Source: Atherinomorus stipes | Taxonomy: Eukaryota > Chordata > Actinopteri > Atheriniformes > Atherinidae | Length of the DNA stretch: 64,000 nucleotides | Reading direction: 5' to 3' | Assembly: GCA_023101725.1 (NCBI GenBank) | Contig: JALJCO010009083.1 | Span: forward strand, 51,175-115,174 | Part shown: piece by piece, positions 53,984-64,000 of the stretch | Layout of the letters: each line of letters opens with the position of its first letter | Position numbering within the stretch: position 1 is the first letter of the stretch | Position numbers and translations under genes: made by a program | Notes under the pieces: model-generated | The model's database searches: none | Seen by the model: the letters and a program-made list of their open reading frames with translations, nothing else | Told to the model about the DNA's origin: nothing

Positions 53984-55603
53984 AAAGATGACGATCATTT
54001 GACCATCAATGTAAAACAGTTTAATTCATTTAAAAAGAAATTTTCTATGAATGTTGTATTTATTCCTTTTCTAAAAGCAGAAGCTGAACTATTAAATTTT
54101 GATTATCTCAAATTTACTATAAATGCCTTTTTTCCTTTTAGAAAAAATAAGTTAATTGTACATTTTTGATTTTCTATACATGTCCACTAAATGAAACAAA
54201 AATTGCTCCGACAGTTTTTTTTTTTTTTCTACCAACTAAAAATGTACAGTTTCTTAGACTGTATATTCATGTGGAGTCTAGTTTGTATAAATTGTTTTAA
54301 CAAAAACCCTTTAATTTTTTTTTAGTTGTGAGAAAAACTATTTCTTTATTTATCTGACAAATTTACTCGAAGACATTAAAACCAGAGTTGGTAATCCTGA
54401 AATACTTTTTGTTATACTGGGTGAAATGGTCCTTCCATTCTGACAGTAGTGAACACATCATGTCCTCATAAAAAAGAAGGGAAAGAGTCAGACCTCTGTG
54501 AGAGCTGCAGTTCTGTAAAAACTCTGACCAACCCCTGCCATTCACTGACAGGCAGGAATTGGTGATTCGCAACTTATAGAAAGAATGAATCGATGCCTTT
54601 ATGTCTCCCCTCTCTCTGTCCCCGCACTTAACCCCCCTGTGGGTCGCTCACTGTAAACAAATGTAGCTGACGGACTGCTAACTGCTGCTGCACCAATAAA
54701 ACAAAACAACATTCAAGTCAAGGAGATGTTGACATTTGCAGTAGAGGCGGACTTACCATTAGGCAAAAGTAAGCAATTGCAAACGGAGGGGGGCCTCTAT
54801 ATGGGAGTAAAAGCTGGATGACGGTTGAATTAACATGACCTCAAGCAAGTGTTAAATCAGGAGATAGAAAAATACTGACCAGTCCATCTGCATTTGTTCA
54901 TCTTACACTTTGTTTTTAGAACAATTCATGATTCCTATTTATGTAAACATGTTAATTAGATTTAGATTAAAAGAAAATGAAGCAACGATTAAATCAGTCA
55001 TCATGTAGTTACAATCAACTTTATAGTGGAGGAACAAAATCATTTGTAGTTCAGTCAGAAACCAATGCAGGATGACAGGAGTCTAATGCAGCAGCTGTAG
55101 GTGAGTTACACCCTGGACAGATCACCAGACAACTCAGGGCCACACAGACAGACAAACAACCACTCATGCTCACTATGGAGAGTTTAGAGACCAATTAAAA
55201 TACCAGGCATGTGTTTGGTCTGTTTAAGCTAAATTACCTGAAGAGAAGCAACACACACACAGGAGAACATTCAAACTCTATCGAGAGATTCCAGCTTGAA
55301 AAGAATAAAGCAGAAAATACCAAAATAAAAAAACATAAATCAACATCTAGAGTTATGATTCATGAGTGAATGTAATCTGCCATAGTTTTTAAAGAAAACA
55401 AAGTTAGTATTTAATCACTTATGAATGATTTTGGTCGAAAATATGTTTAATTTAGATTTTGAGGTTATTACTTTTACTACTTTTATATTTCAGTTAGTAA
55501 TTTTATACAGCATGTTACACAATTGTCTTCCACAATAAACCAGTCGTAAGACCATTAGTGGTATAAGAGCTCCTCCTCTGGTGGCTTCATGTGTCAGTTT
55601 TCA
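53984..55603. repeat. Spacer V30-V31 with MITE and common repeat
   Basis: Copy of 24910-26542: left-end MITE from about 54373, shared block near 54740, common repeat at about 55045-55290. No gene seen. Confidence 0.6.
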
Positions 55604-55642
55604 GGTTTTTGTTCAGGTCTGATGATGGTTTGTGTTGCTGTG

Positions 55643-56073
55643 GCGTCTCGCACAGTAATACACAGCCGTGTCTTCAGGCTGCATATTCAGTCCATTCAGA
55701 GTCACTGTTTTACTGGAAGAGTCTGTGGAAATGCTGAACTTGTTTTTGAGGGAATCTTTGTAAGATGCTGAAGATCCATGTAGTGCATAACCAATCCACT
55801 CCATTGATTTCCCTGCAGGATGTCGGATCCAAGCTGTCCACCAGCTGCTGACAGAATAAGAGACCTGACAGGTGATGGTCAGACGTTGACCTGGCTGTAC
55901 AGTCATGGAAGCTGGCTGTGTCAGTGTTTGACACTTCACATCTGTTTAAAGAAAAACAAGTTTAGTAACAGGATGAAGAGCAGCTGAATGTGATGAATCT
56001 GAAGAAACTCACATGCAGCCACTAAGAGCAGCAGCAGAGCTGGAGAAAACATGTTTGTTGATGAAACTGACAT
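55643..56073 (-). CDS. IGHV: V31: IGHV segment, family B, altered heptamer
   Basis: L-PART1 56013-56073 (MSVSSTNMFSPALLLLL..), V exon 55643-55941 starting VKCQTLTQPASM. CDR1 SYSVSSWWTAW, FR2 WIRHPAGKSMEWIG, CDR2 YALHGSSASY, FR3 with LNGLNMQPEDTAV, end YYCARRH. The RSS 55604-55642 has heptamer CACAGCA, 23 bp and nonamer ACAAAAACC. Perfect octamer ATGCAAAT at 56132-56139. Confidence 0.93.
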
Positions 56074-56139
56074 CCTGTCATCTCCACTCCACACTGTCAT
56101 GTCATGGTTTTATACCTGATAGGAGGAACTGATTTGCAT

Positions 56140-57243
56140 AACAGGCAAGGAAAGTTTATATTTATGTACAAGACACTTCAAAGTATTTTAGATTTAACAT
56201 TAAAAATATGAGAGCGGGTTGCAGAAGAACCATTAAAAACTACACTAAGATGAACTTTAAAAAGAAATTAAGGGAAATAAAGACAAACAAGCTCAAACTA
56301 AATAAAATGCAAAAAAAAAAATGTTACAGTGTGAGGAACTGACTGCTGTTTTGATAAAAGGCTGCAAATAGAACCAGGTTTAACACTGATTTAAAGCAGG
56401 TGAGAGTTTCATCAGACCTGCAGTTTTCTGGGAGTTTGTCCCATGTGAGGAGCATAAAAACTGAATGCTGCATCTTCATGTTTAGTTCTGACTCTGGGAA
56501 CAGAAGGTAGACCTGACCCTACCTGAGGGATTTGGTTGGTTCATCATGAGTCAGAAGATTCTGGATGTATTTTGTCCTGAAACCTTTCAGTGCTTTGTAA
56601 ACTAACAGCAGGCGTCAGTTCTTTACGAAACAGGAAGCCAGTGAGATTTAAGGACTGGAGTTATATCACTTCCTTTGTCTGAGTGAAGACGTGAGCGTCA
56701 GTATTCTGGACTAACTGCAGCTGATGGACTTTTGAGAACATTATGATACTCGTTTATTATGGATGAAGAATGATTATCACTGATTTCACTTGTTTGTGCC
56801 CGAGAGGAAACAGATTCCTGAAGAGTTGGATTTCTGATCCTCCCAAAGATTTCAATTCCACACACTGCTTTGTGATTTTGGTTTAATACCTGTTACATAA
56901 ATAAATCATCAAAGTTAATCATATGATGTTTTGCTGTTTTTCCATTAAAATAATTGACACTTTACTTCTTTAATCATGTTCTTTCCTAAACCTATGAAAA
57001 ACATGTTTGAAGCTTGTTCTTCTTTTCTGTAAGACAGTAAATCACATTTAGACTTGAATTAAATATGGGATGTTTATGGTCTTTTGACAGATGGAGTGTA
57101 GGTTTACTGTGTTATGAGAAAATATTTCATCAGTATTTAAAACATGCAATCTTTATGAATTTACTTGATACTATGAATCAGTTTTACTAGTGTTGTTAAT
57201 CCTCATGAGAAAAAAGGGTTGATTTCTTATTTGTTGCCACTGA
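56140..57243 (-). repeat. Spacer V31-V32 with minus-strand LINE remnant
   Basis: LINE remnant about 56325-56735; otherwise as 13590-14715. No gene seen. Confidence 0.6.
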
Positions 57244-57282
57244 GGTTTTTGTGCAGCTGCTTAACTGTGTTCAGTCACTGTG

Positions 57283-57732
57283 GATCTCGAGCACAATAAT
57301 AAACAGCAGAATCTTCCGTCTTCAGACTGTTCATCTGCAGGTACAGCTGCTGTTTGCTGTTGTCTCTGGAGATGGTAAACCGGCCCTGAACTGACTGAGA
57401 GTAGGATTTGCTACTACCACTGCCGCTATCAAGAGTGGCAACCCACTCCAGTCCTTTTCCAGGAGCCTGTCTGACCCAGGCCATCCAGTAGCCGCTGAAT
57501 GAGAATCCAGAACCTGTACAGGTCAGTTTGTGGGATTCTCCAGGTCCTTTGACAACTGGTTCAGATTCTGTCAGAGTCTGACCATCAGTACCTATAAAAC
57601 CAGTGAAAAAATATATGTCGTGAAATATAATAATGCATTTATTTGAAAAAAAAATCAAGATCTGACTAATTAATCATCTTCACCTGCCCAGCAGATGGTT
57701 AAAAGCAGCAGTCCTGTTCTATAATCCATCAT
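57283..57732 (-). CDS. IGHV: V32: IGHV segment, family A
   Basis: L-PART1 57684-57732 ([17 protein letters not shown]), V exon 57283-57591 starting [22 protein letters not shown]1 [15 protein letters not shown]2 [13 protein letters not shown] is two residues longer than in V9 and V21, with a GSGSS expansion. End YYCARDP. RSS 57244-57282 canonical. ATGCAAAA at 57804-57811. Confidence 0.95.
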
Positions 57733-57811
57733 GTTAAACTCTGAGACCACAGTTCTCTGTTATCCTCCTGCAGTCAATTAAGTAGAAGTCCAATTTATTC
57801 AGGTTTTGCAT

Positions 57812-59566
57812 TGACTCCTCCTCACAAGAAGGAAAACGTGGGCCTAACTTTGATTTGGCTACTTACTCTACAGGAGGTTGAACTAATGAAAATGAACTGG
57901 ATGAGAGCCAATCCCCCCTGTAAGGTAGACTTGCTTGTTTCAGTTTTTATAGTGCTGATATTTTACCGAAATGTCTGTTCTACAGTCAGGATGTTCAATT
58001 ACATGTTTAAATTTACAAAACTGTTAATGTGACAGGTTTTAGTAACATCTGAGAAAAACTGTAAATAAAATATTGTTATAACAAGTTCTGTCAACATCAA
58101 TGTTGTATTTTTGATTGTTCTGTAAACTCTGAGGAGATTTGGACAATTTTAGTTTTCAGACTGATCATCTGTAGAAACAGCTGCTTCTGCTGTTTTCCAC
58201 AAAGACAATAAACCTCAGATCAATAATTACTGCTGATTTGATGCTTTTCTAGTCTTGCTGACCTCTCAGATTGCTTTGCACTAGAAGTCACTCTCACACG
58301 AACATTTCTACAGCTAAACCAGACATTTCACACACATACATGTTACAGACTCTCAAAACACTGAAAGTTTTGCGGCCCATGTAGAGTTCAACATCTTACT
58401 TAGATACTTCAACGATGCAAAAACTGTGGAGGTGAGGAGAAGTATCAAACCAGCAACCCACCGTTACGCAAAAACTAATTTATTCTGGTCGGTTTTATTT
58501 CCTGACTCAAAGCTGCAGCTGCTGATGGGACCATGAGACTTGCTGGAACATTGTATACATATGACCAACAATAATGGTAAAAATAAGAAAAACTGCTTAT
58601 CAGCTACAGGCAAATACTTTAGATACAACTATAGCTGATCAGATGTGCTTATCTTCACCATCTTCATACATAAGTGAAAGCAGTCCTTCTGTCCTGTAAC
58701 CTACAGTAACATGTTAAACTGCGACTAGAGTGTGTGTCATTGCCTGAACAGATAAATGGTAGTAAAAGCTGGATGAGAGTTGTTTGGATTAACATGACCT
58801 CAAACATTTGATAAATCAGGAGTGAAAGTGTACTGTAATGACCAGTCCATCTACATTCGTTCAACCTAAACTTTGTTTTTAGAGCAGTTCATAATTCCAA
58901 TTTATGTCACCACTGAATGAAAAGGAAATGAAGCAACGATTATATTAGTCATCATGTAGTTTTAATGAAGATTATGATTGAAGAACAAAATCATTTGTAG
59001 TTCAGTCAGAAACTACCAATGCAGGATGACAGGAGTCTAATGCAGCAGCTGTAGGTGAGTTGCATCCTGGACAGATCACCAGACGACTCAGGGCCACACA
59101 GACAGACAAACAACCACTCATGCTCACTGTAGAGAGTTTAGAGACCAATTAAAATAACATGCATGTGTTTGGTTTTTGAGAGTAAGCTGGAGAATTTGGA
59201 TAGAAGCACACACACACACACACAGGGAGAACACTCAAACTCCACACAAAAAATTCTGACTGGAAAAGAATGAAACGGGAAATACCAAATTAAAAACAGA
59301 AATCAGCATCTAGAATTATGATTCATAAATAAATCTGTCATAGTTTTTATAAAAAGGGGAGTTATAATTTTTTAACTTGTGAATTATGTTGGTGAAAATT
59401 TGTTTACATTTTTAAGTTATTGTATTCATTTATTTAACATTGTGATTGTGTACTATTACACAGCATGTTACACATCTGTCTTCCACAATAAACCAGTCAT
59501 GAGACCATTAGTGGTATAAGAGCTCCTCCTCTGGTGGCTTTATCTTAAAGTTTTCAGGCTCTGAGA
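57812..59566. other. Spacer V32-V33
   Basis: A-to-B spacer, with the common repeat at about 59000-59260 and a short CA run near 59208-59222. No gene seen. Confidence 0.6.
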
Positions 59567-59605
59567 GGTTTTTGTTCAGGTATGATGACGATTTGTGTTA
59601 CTGTG

Positions 59606-60043
59606 GTATCTTGCACAGTAATACACAGCCGTGTCTTCAGGCTGCATATTCTGCCCATTCAGAGTCACTGTGTTACTGGAAGAGTCTGTGGAAATGCTGA
59701 ACTTGTTTTTGAGAGAATCTTTGTAATATGTTGTAGATCCATGTTGTGCATATCCAATCCACTCCAGTGCTTTCCCTGCAGGATGTCTGATCCAAGCTGT
59801 GTACCGGCTGCTGACAGAATAAGAGACCTGACAGGTGATGGTCAGACGTTGACCTGGCTGTACAGTCATGGAGGCTGGCTGTGTCAGTGTTTGACACTTC
59901 ACATCTGTTTAAAAAAAAACAAGTTTAGTAACAGGATGTCTTTAAAAGAGGAACTGAATGTGATGAATCTGAAGAAACTCACATGCAGCCACGAAGAGCA
60001 GCAGCAGAGCTGGAGAAAACATGTTTGTTGATGAAACTGACAT
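59606..60043 (-). CDS. IGHV: V33: IGHV segment, family B, rightmost intact V
   Basis: L-PART1 59983-60043 (MSVSSTNMFSPALLLLF-type), V exon 59606-59904 starting VKCQTLTQPASM. CDR1 SYSVSSRYTAW, FR2 WIRHPAGKALEWIG, CDR2 YAQHGSTTYY, end YYCARYH. RSS 59567-59605: CACAGTA, 23 bp, ACAAAAACC. Perfect octamer ATGCAAAT at 60102-60109, TATAAAA before the leader. No intact V follows for the last 4 kb. Confidence 0.94.
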
Positions 60044-60109
60044 CCTGTCATCTCCGCTCCACACTGTCATGTCATGGTTTTATACCTGATAGGAGAAGCT
60101 GATTTGCAT

Positions 60110-61227
60110 AAGAGGCAAAGCAAGTTTATTTGCATAAGACATTTTATGTACCAAAAAAATTCCAAGTGTTTTAGATTTAACATTGAAAGCATTACAGCAG
60201 GGTGCAGAAGAAGCATTAGGAGGTACATTGAAAATAAATGTTAAAAAGAAATTAAGTAACAAAAAAGCTCAAATAAAAAAAAAAAGGTAAAAAGAAATTA
60301 AAAGTTACAGAGTGAAGAAGTAACTGTTGTTTTAATAAAAGTCAGCAAATACAAAGACTTTAACCCTGCTTAAAGCAGATGAGAATTTCAACAGACCTGC
60401 AGTTTCTGGAAGTTCCTGCTTCTAAAAACAAAAACAAAACAAAAAAAACATGTCTGTGCTGCAGTCAGAGTTTGTGAGGAAACTAATTGTTCCATAAATA
60501 GATTGGAATTTTGATTGTGGCCAACACCTTGTTCTGGTCACCTCTTCTTTCACCCTGTGATGCTGTACGTGCTTGTTCCTACATTCTGATGTTACGTGTT
60601 GAAATACATGTGAAGCTACAGTACATGTTTCAAAGTACTGGTTGAAATAATGAAGGAGAAGATACGTAGAGTCACTCCTGCCATTGATATCCTCACAGAA
60701 ATACATTTCATAAGGAGAAATAAATAAAAGAGAAAAGGAAGAAGGAAGAAGGATATATATTGCCTTGATATATTTGGGATGAATGGTGGTGTGGTGGTTA
60801 GCACCATGGCCTCAGCAAGAACGTCACTGGCCCGAACTCCGGCTAGGGAGGGGTTTGGACAATGGAGTCCGTGTTGAGTTTGCATGTTCTCTTCTCCCCC
60901 TGTATATGTTTTTAGCGTGTACTCTGGCTTCCTCCCACCTTCTAAAGACATGTAGGTTAGGTAAACTCGTGACTTGTAAAAGACAGTTCATGTCTTAGTG
61001 GGACTTCGCTGTATAAATAGAACCTTTATAATAAACAGCAAGATTTCCAGGCTAGCTTTGAACTTACATTTTTGTATTTCTTGTCATTTACACATAAATA
61101 AATTCAGTGTTAAGAAAAAATGAAGGAGGAGCAAGTCTTGATAAACTTACAGTCAAACAACAAATGACCACTAGAGGTCATTACATTTGCAGGAAATTAC
61201 ATACTCTCCCACAAACATAGCACACCT
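60110..61227. repeat. V-free region with repeat fragments
   Basis: LINE scrap at about 60290-60420. At 60785-61010 a repeat with gtggtggttagcaccatggc and cttcctcccaccttctaaag, common in fish genomes. Nothing coding is supported. Confidence 0.5.
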
Positions 61228-62970
61228 TCATTCCATTGGCGGAGCGGGGGGGCGGTTTAGGGGGCTCAAGCCTGGAATGATTCTTCAAAAGCCATGGATC
61301 TTTTTGAGGTTTCTTTTTTCTGTTTTTTTTATTATTTTAGATTTGATAATTTCTTATCAACTACAATGTTTGCAAAACGTAATAAAAAGAGGACGCTGCC
61401 TGTTGTTACTAGCCCCCCCCCCCCCCTCTCTAAACTTGGTCTGGTCCAAACCTGTGGTGTTTGTGTGCCGGGTGCGCCTTTCACATTTTACTTCACAAGA
61501 GCACACTGGTACGCAGCGCAGCCCGACCTGCAGCAGCTCTCACGAGCTCATTGATTCACAGCATCAGACGACGTTAATCTATGTTCACCTGGTAGTTAGT
61601 GGTCACGCGTTATATGTGAACAAACCTGTTATGAATGACGATGGTGTGTCCGTTACTTTTCCCTTGTAACTTCTATAACAGTCAGATGTAATTATGTCAT
61701 AGGCAGTGAGCACAGATGTGATTGTTTCAACAAGATAAGTGAAAGTAATTATTGAAACAGTAATATGGTGCATTTAGCATTGGTTTATGAAACAAGTACA
61801 GTAATGGGCTAAGCCCACAAATTTCCCTAAATTTGTAATTAATTTTAACTAACTTTGGAATATATATAAACATATATAGCATATGCTTTTTTAAAGTGAT
61901 TTGCCAACCATGGACATCAGGTCCTTTTTAAAAAAAGAGAAAAGCTCAGTTGAGAGAAAACAACTGAAGACCATTTTACAATGATATCAGATGGCATATA
62001 GCTTTGGATAATAATACAATAATTTGCTCTGGTTGATGTATGAATGAAGGAAAAAAAGAGAGAGATGGTAGAAAGCAAGAAAAATGCCAGCATGAGTATT
62101 TTAGAACACACTTACCCTAGTTTGTGTACTTTCTTTAAAAGTTGAGGTTAAATGATGTCATGTTTAAATGTTGTACAAATACAAACAGCTAAAACACCTT
62201 ACCTGGTGATGTTGTGGTTTCAGCCCACCACAATATGCAGATATGACCCTTTACCTGTTTTACATCCGGAACAAAGGTACAAATAACCTTATAATTGTGT
62301 GGAATATATTTGTGTGTCAATTTTTACAATAATGTTTTTTGTGGCTCTGGTTGATCTTTGTGTGTTTGTACAAAGAGGAGAAGATAAAAGCAAGAATGAG
62401 AACAACACGGGAGGAACAAGAACCAGGTTAAAAGAAGAAGAAGAAGAAGAAGAAGAAGATGGGATTATATTTTAAGACATACAGTATGTACTTTGGGGAA
62501 GTAGCATTTTTTTAAAAAAGTTTTTCTTTATATTTTTGGTTGAATTTATGAATACATCCCTGACTGAGTCCTGGTTTAGTCCTTGGTTAGAACTGGTTTT
62601 GTAAATCCTGTCCTGAATGAGTCCTGGTTTATAACTAGGTCCGTGAATTCTGCTCAGTGAGTCCTTGTTTGGTCCTAAGCCATGTATTGTATTGTTCTTT
62701 GAGTAAGATGTGTGACACCAAGACTGAGTTTTAACTTTAATGGTTTTCCATTAATACACTACAATAAAAACATAATGTAGTGTTATGATTATTAAAGAAT
62801 ATGGGCAGGACACCCTAAATGTTGGGTAGATAAAGGTAAATACTGAATTTTTGGTACCACACCAGTAGATTAAATTCTTATTACTTATTTGGTGTACTGG
62901 ATCACCCTTGTAACAATGAATCTTTTTGTGGGCTAAGCCCCTGATGATGACAATGTCTAGCTCCACCCCT
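61228..62970. mobile_element. Possible degenerate hAT-like DNA transposon
   Basis: The left end cattggcggagcgggg..gggggctcaagcc and the right end (reverse complement of gggctaagcccctga..gctccacccctg) resemble each other as imperfect inverted termini. A poly-C run lies at 61413-61426, and an open frame at 61187-61669 has no domain I recognise. After 62970 the sequence rejoins spacer homologous to 18313. An (AAG)n microsatellite lies at 62431-62459. Confidence 0.4.
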
Positions 62971-63178
62971 GAATGAAACAAAAATTGCTCCTATTGTTAC
63001 TTTTATCCTTCCAACTAAAATTATACAGTTTCATATATATATATATATGTATGGAATTTAATTTGTATAAATAATTTTAGCAAGAATAGTTTTATTTTAT
63101 TTGATTCATAAGTTAACATGTCATGAATGAAATGTCTGCTAATGTCATTTTTACTTGAGGACATATTCAAATGTAGTG
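62971..63178. other. Spacer homologous to 18313 region
   Basis: aatgaaacaaaaattgctcc onward matches the spacer upstream of MFTV-leader B genes; contains a short (AT)n at about 63033-63048. No V exon follows. Confidence 0.5.
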
Positions 63179-63189
63179 AATCTTTTAAC

Positions 63190-63340
63190 CTGCATAGAAA
63201 ATATAAATCAGCAGCAGCACTGTCCTCTATTCATGTTACTGTAAATGATGTACCAACTATTTTTCTGATAAATCACCTCGGTGAATTATGAAGCACCAGT
63301 TATATTTTGCATTGACTCATCCTCACAGGAAAGATAGAGG
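63190..63340 (-). pseudogene. Relic of a V12-type leader and promoter without V exon
   Basis: The minus strand around 63190-63235 matches L-PART1 of V12 (aaatcagcagcagcactgtc against aaatcagcagcagtgctgtc). The donor context is kept as cctgcatag, but the ATG region is changed. The octamer-like ATGCAAAA and the flank tgactcatcctcacagg follow at about 63306-63330. No V exon or RSS is found to its left. Confidence 0.65.
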
Positions 63341-63816
63341 ACATGATTTTTTTGTTTTGCTTTGTTATTTTACTTTCGTGGGGCTCTTCTACTCTTTGTT
63401 ACAACATACTTGCATGTGAATGTGTGTAGTTATTGTATTGTTTGAGTCCATTATTGTGCACTCTATGATATGATTTTTCATGAAAATGTGTTAAATGGTT
63501 TTGTTGTCAATTAATTATGGACTTTTTTTTTCTTACGTCATGACATTTTAAAAGTGCTGTGTTGCAGGTCTGAAATGCAAAAGTGGATTAATTTTGATAA
63601 ATGATATCAAGGTTAACAAGGACAAACATAAAATATCTAAAGTTCATGGTGTCTGCACTGACTTATGGTGAAGTTTTTGTTCCCCTCTGGCTAAAGAAGT
63701 CTGATACTCCCACATTAAATTGTTATTTATTTCACTGGTCAGGACTTTACACTAAATGTGGTGAAATGAAATATTGTATAGATAAAATTTTATGAAGTTA
63801 AAAATTTATTCTTGAA

Positions 63817-63873
<57 letters not shown>

Positions 63874-64000
63874 TTATGGGAAAAAAACTACTGCAATACC
63901 TTAATTTCCCCCTGGAATGTAGAGTATGTTTTATTTAATAATGGATTTCCTAAAATCCCAAGGTTAGACGAAATATTTTTGTAAGAAAGATGTCTCTTAC
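63341..64000. repeat. Spacer homologous to 20590-21560, with (TA)n
   Basis: Follows the V12 upstream spacer (atatcaaggttaacaagga, aagttcatggtgtctgcact) but lacks the TAGGGCTGT MITE present at 21008. A (TA)n microsatellite sits at 63824-63869. No gene seen. Confidence 0.55.

Noticed and set aside
61187..61669. 160-residue open frame on the plus strand
   Set aside because: No domain recognised; crosses a poly-C run inside a repeat-like region with inverted-looking ends.
1..64000. Search for D, J or constant exons, CRISPR arrays or non-immunoglobulin genes
   Set aside because: No WGxG J motif with RSS, no constant-domain exon and no regularly spaced repeats were noticed; repeats are V-block duplications and transposons. 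A full computed scan was not possible.

Overview
This window is a stretch of a teleost fish immunoglobulin heavy-chain (IGH) variable-gene array. Twenty-seven V segments look intact. Each has a short leader exon, a small intron, a V exon with the first Cys, the WxRQ tryptophan and a YYCAR-type end, and then a recombination signal (RSS) with a 23-bp spacer. The [12 protein letters not shown] framework, the CAR ending and the 23-bp spacers mark the segments as heavy chain. I also find five pseudogenes, one scar where a V exon has been deleted, and one leader-only relic. No D, J or constant exon was noticed. All but one V segment lie on the minus strand, so the D-J-C part of the locus should lie beyond position 1. 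An AFC-like SINE, fish-type LINE 3' ends and other fish repeats suggest a percomorph teleost (inference, not a species call).

Segments are numbered by position (V1 to V33; number 13 is the scar). I sort them into five local families, which are not official names: A ([10 protein letters not shown].., 10 intact), B (TLTQPASMTVQPGQ.., 10 intact), C ([16 protein letters not shown].., 3 intact), D ([15 protein letters not shown].., 3 intact) and E (IDLIQPDSNVVQPGQ.., 1 intact).

Layout: 1-6.8 kb holds V1psi, V2 (the only E gene), a solo LTR, V3psi and V4psi, the last cut by a DNA transposon. 7-20.5 kb holds V5-V12. 21-27 kb holds the deleted-V scar and V14-V16. 28-36 kb holds V17-V21, a duplicate of the 7-15 kb block. 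At 36.3-40.5 kb transposon arms flank an inverted piece carrying V22, the only plus-strand V gene. 41-60 kb holds V23-V33, with a third copy of the A-C-LINE-A-B block and further D-B modules. 60-64 kb has repeats and a V relic only.

The segments are alternative donors for one product. In B-cell precursors RAG would join one V to a D-J unit; minus-strand V genes would join by deletion and V22 by inversion. Octamer-like sites (ATGCAAAT or one-base variants) lie upstream of most leaders. The array has grown by block duplication that carried LINE and MITE copies along. V exons, leader-promoter units and RSSs appear to have been reshuffled between genes. I found no operon, CRISPR, tRNA gene or non-immunoglobulin gene I could support.
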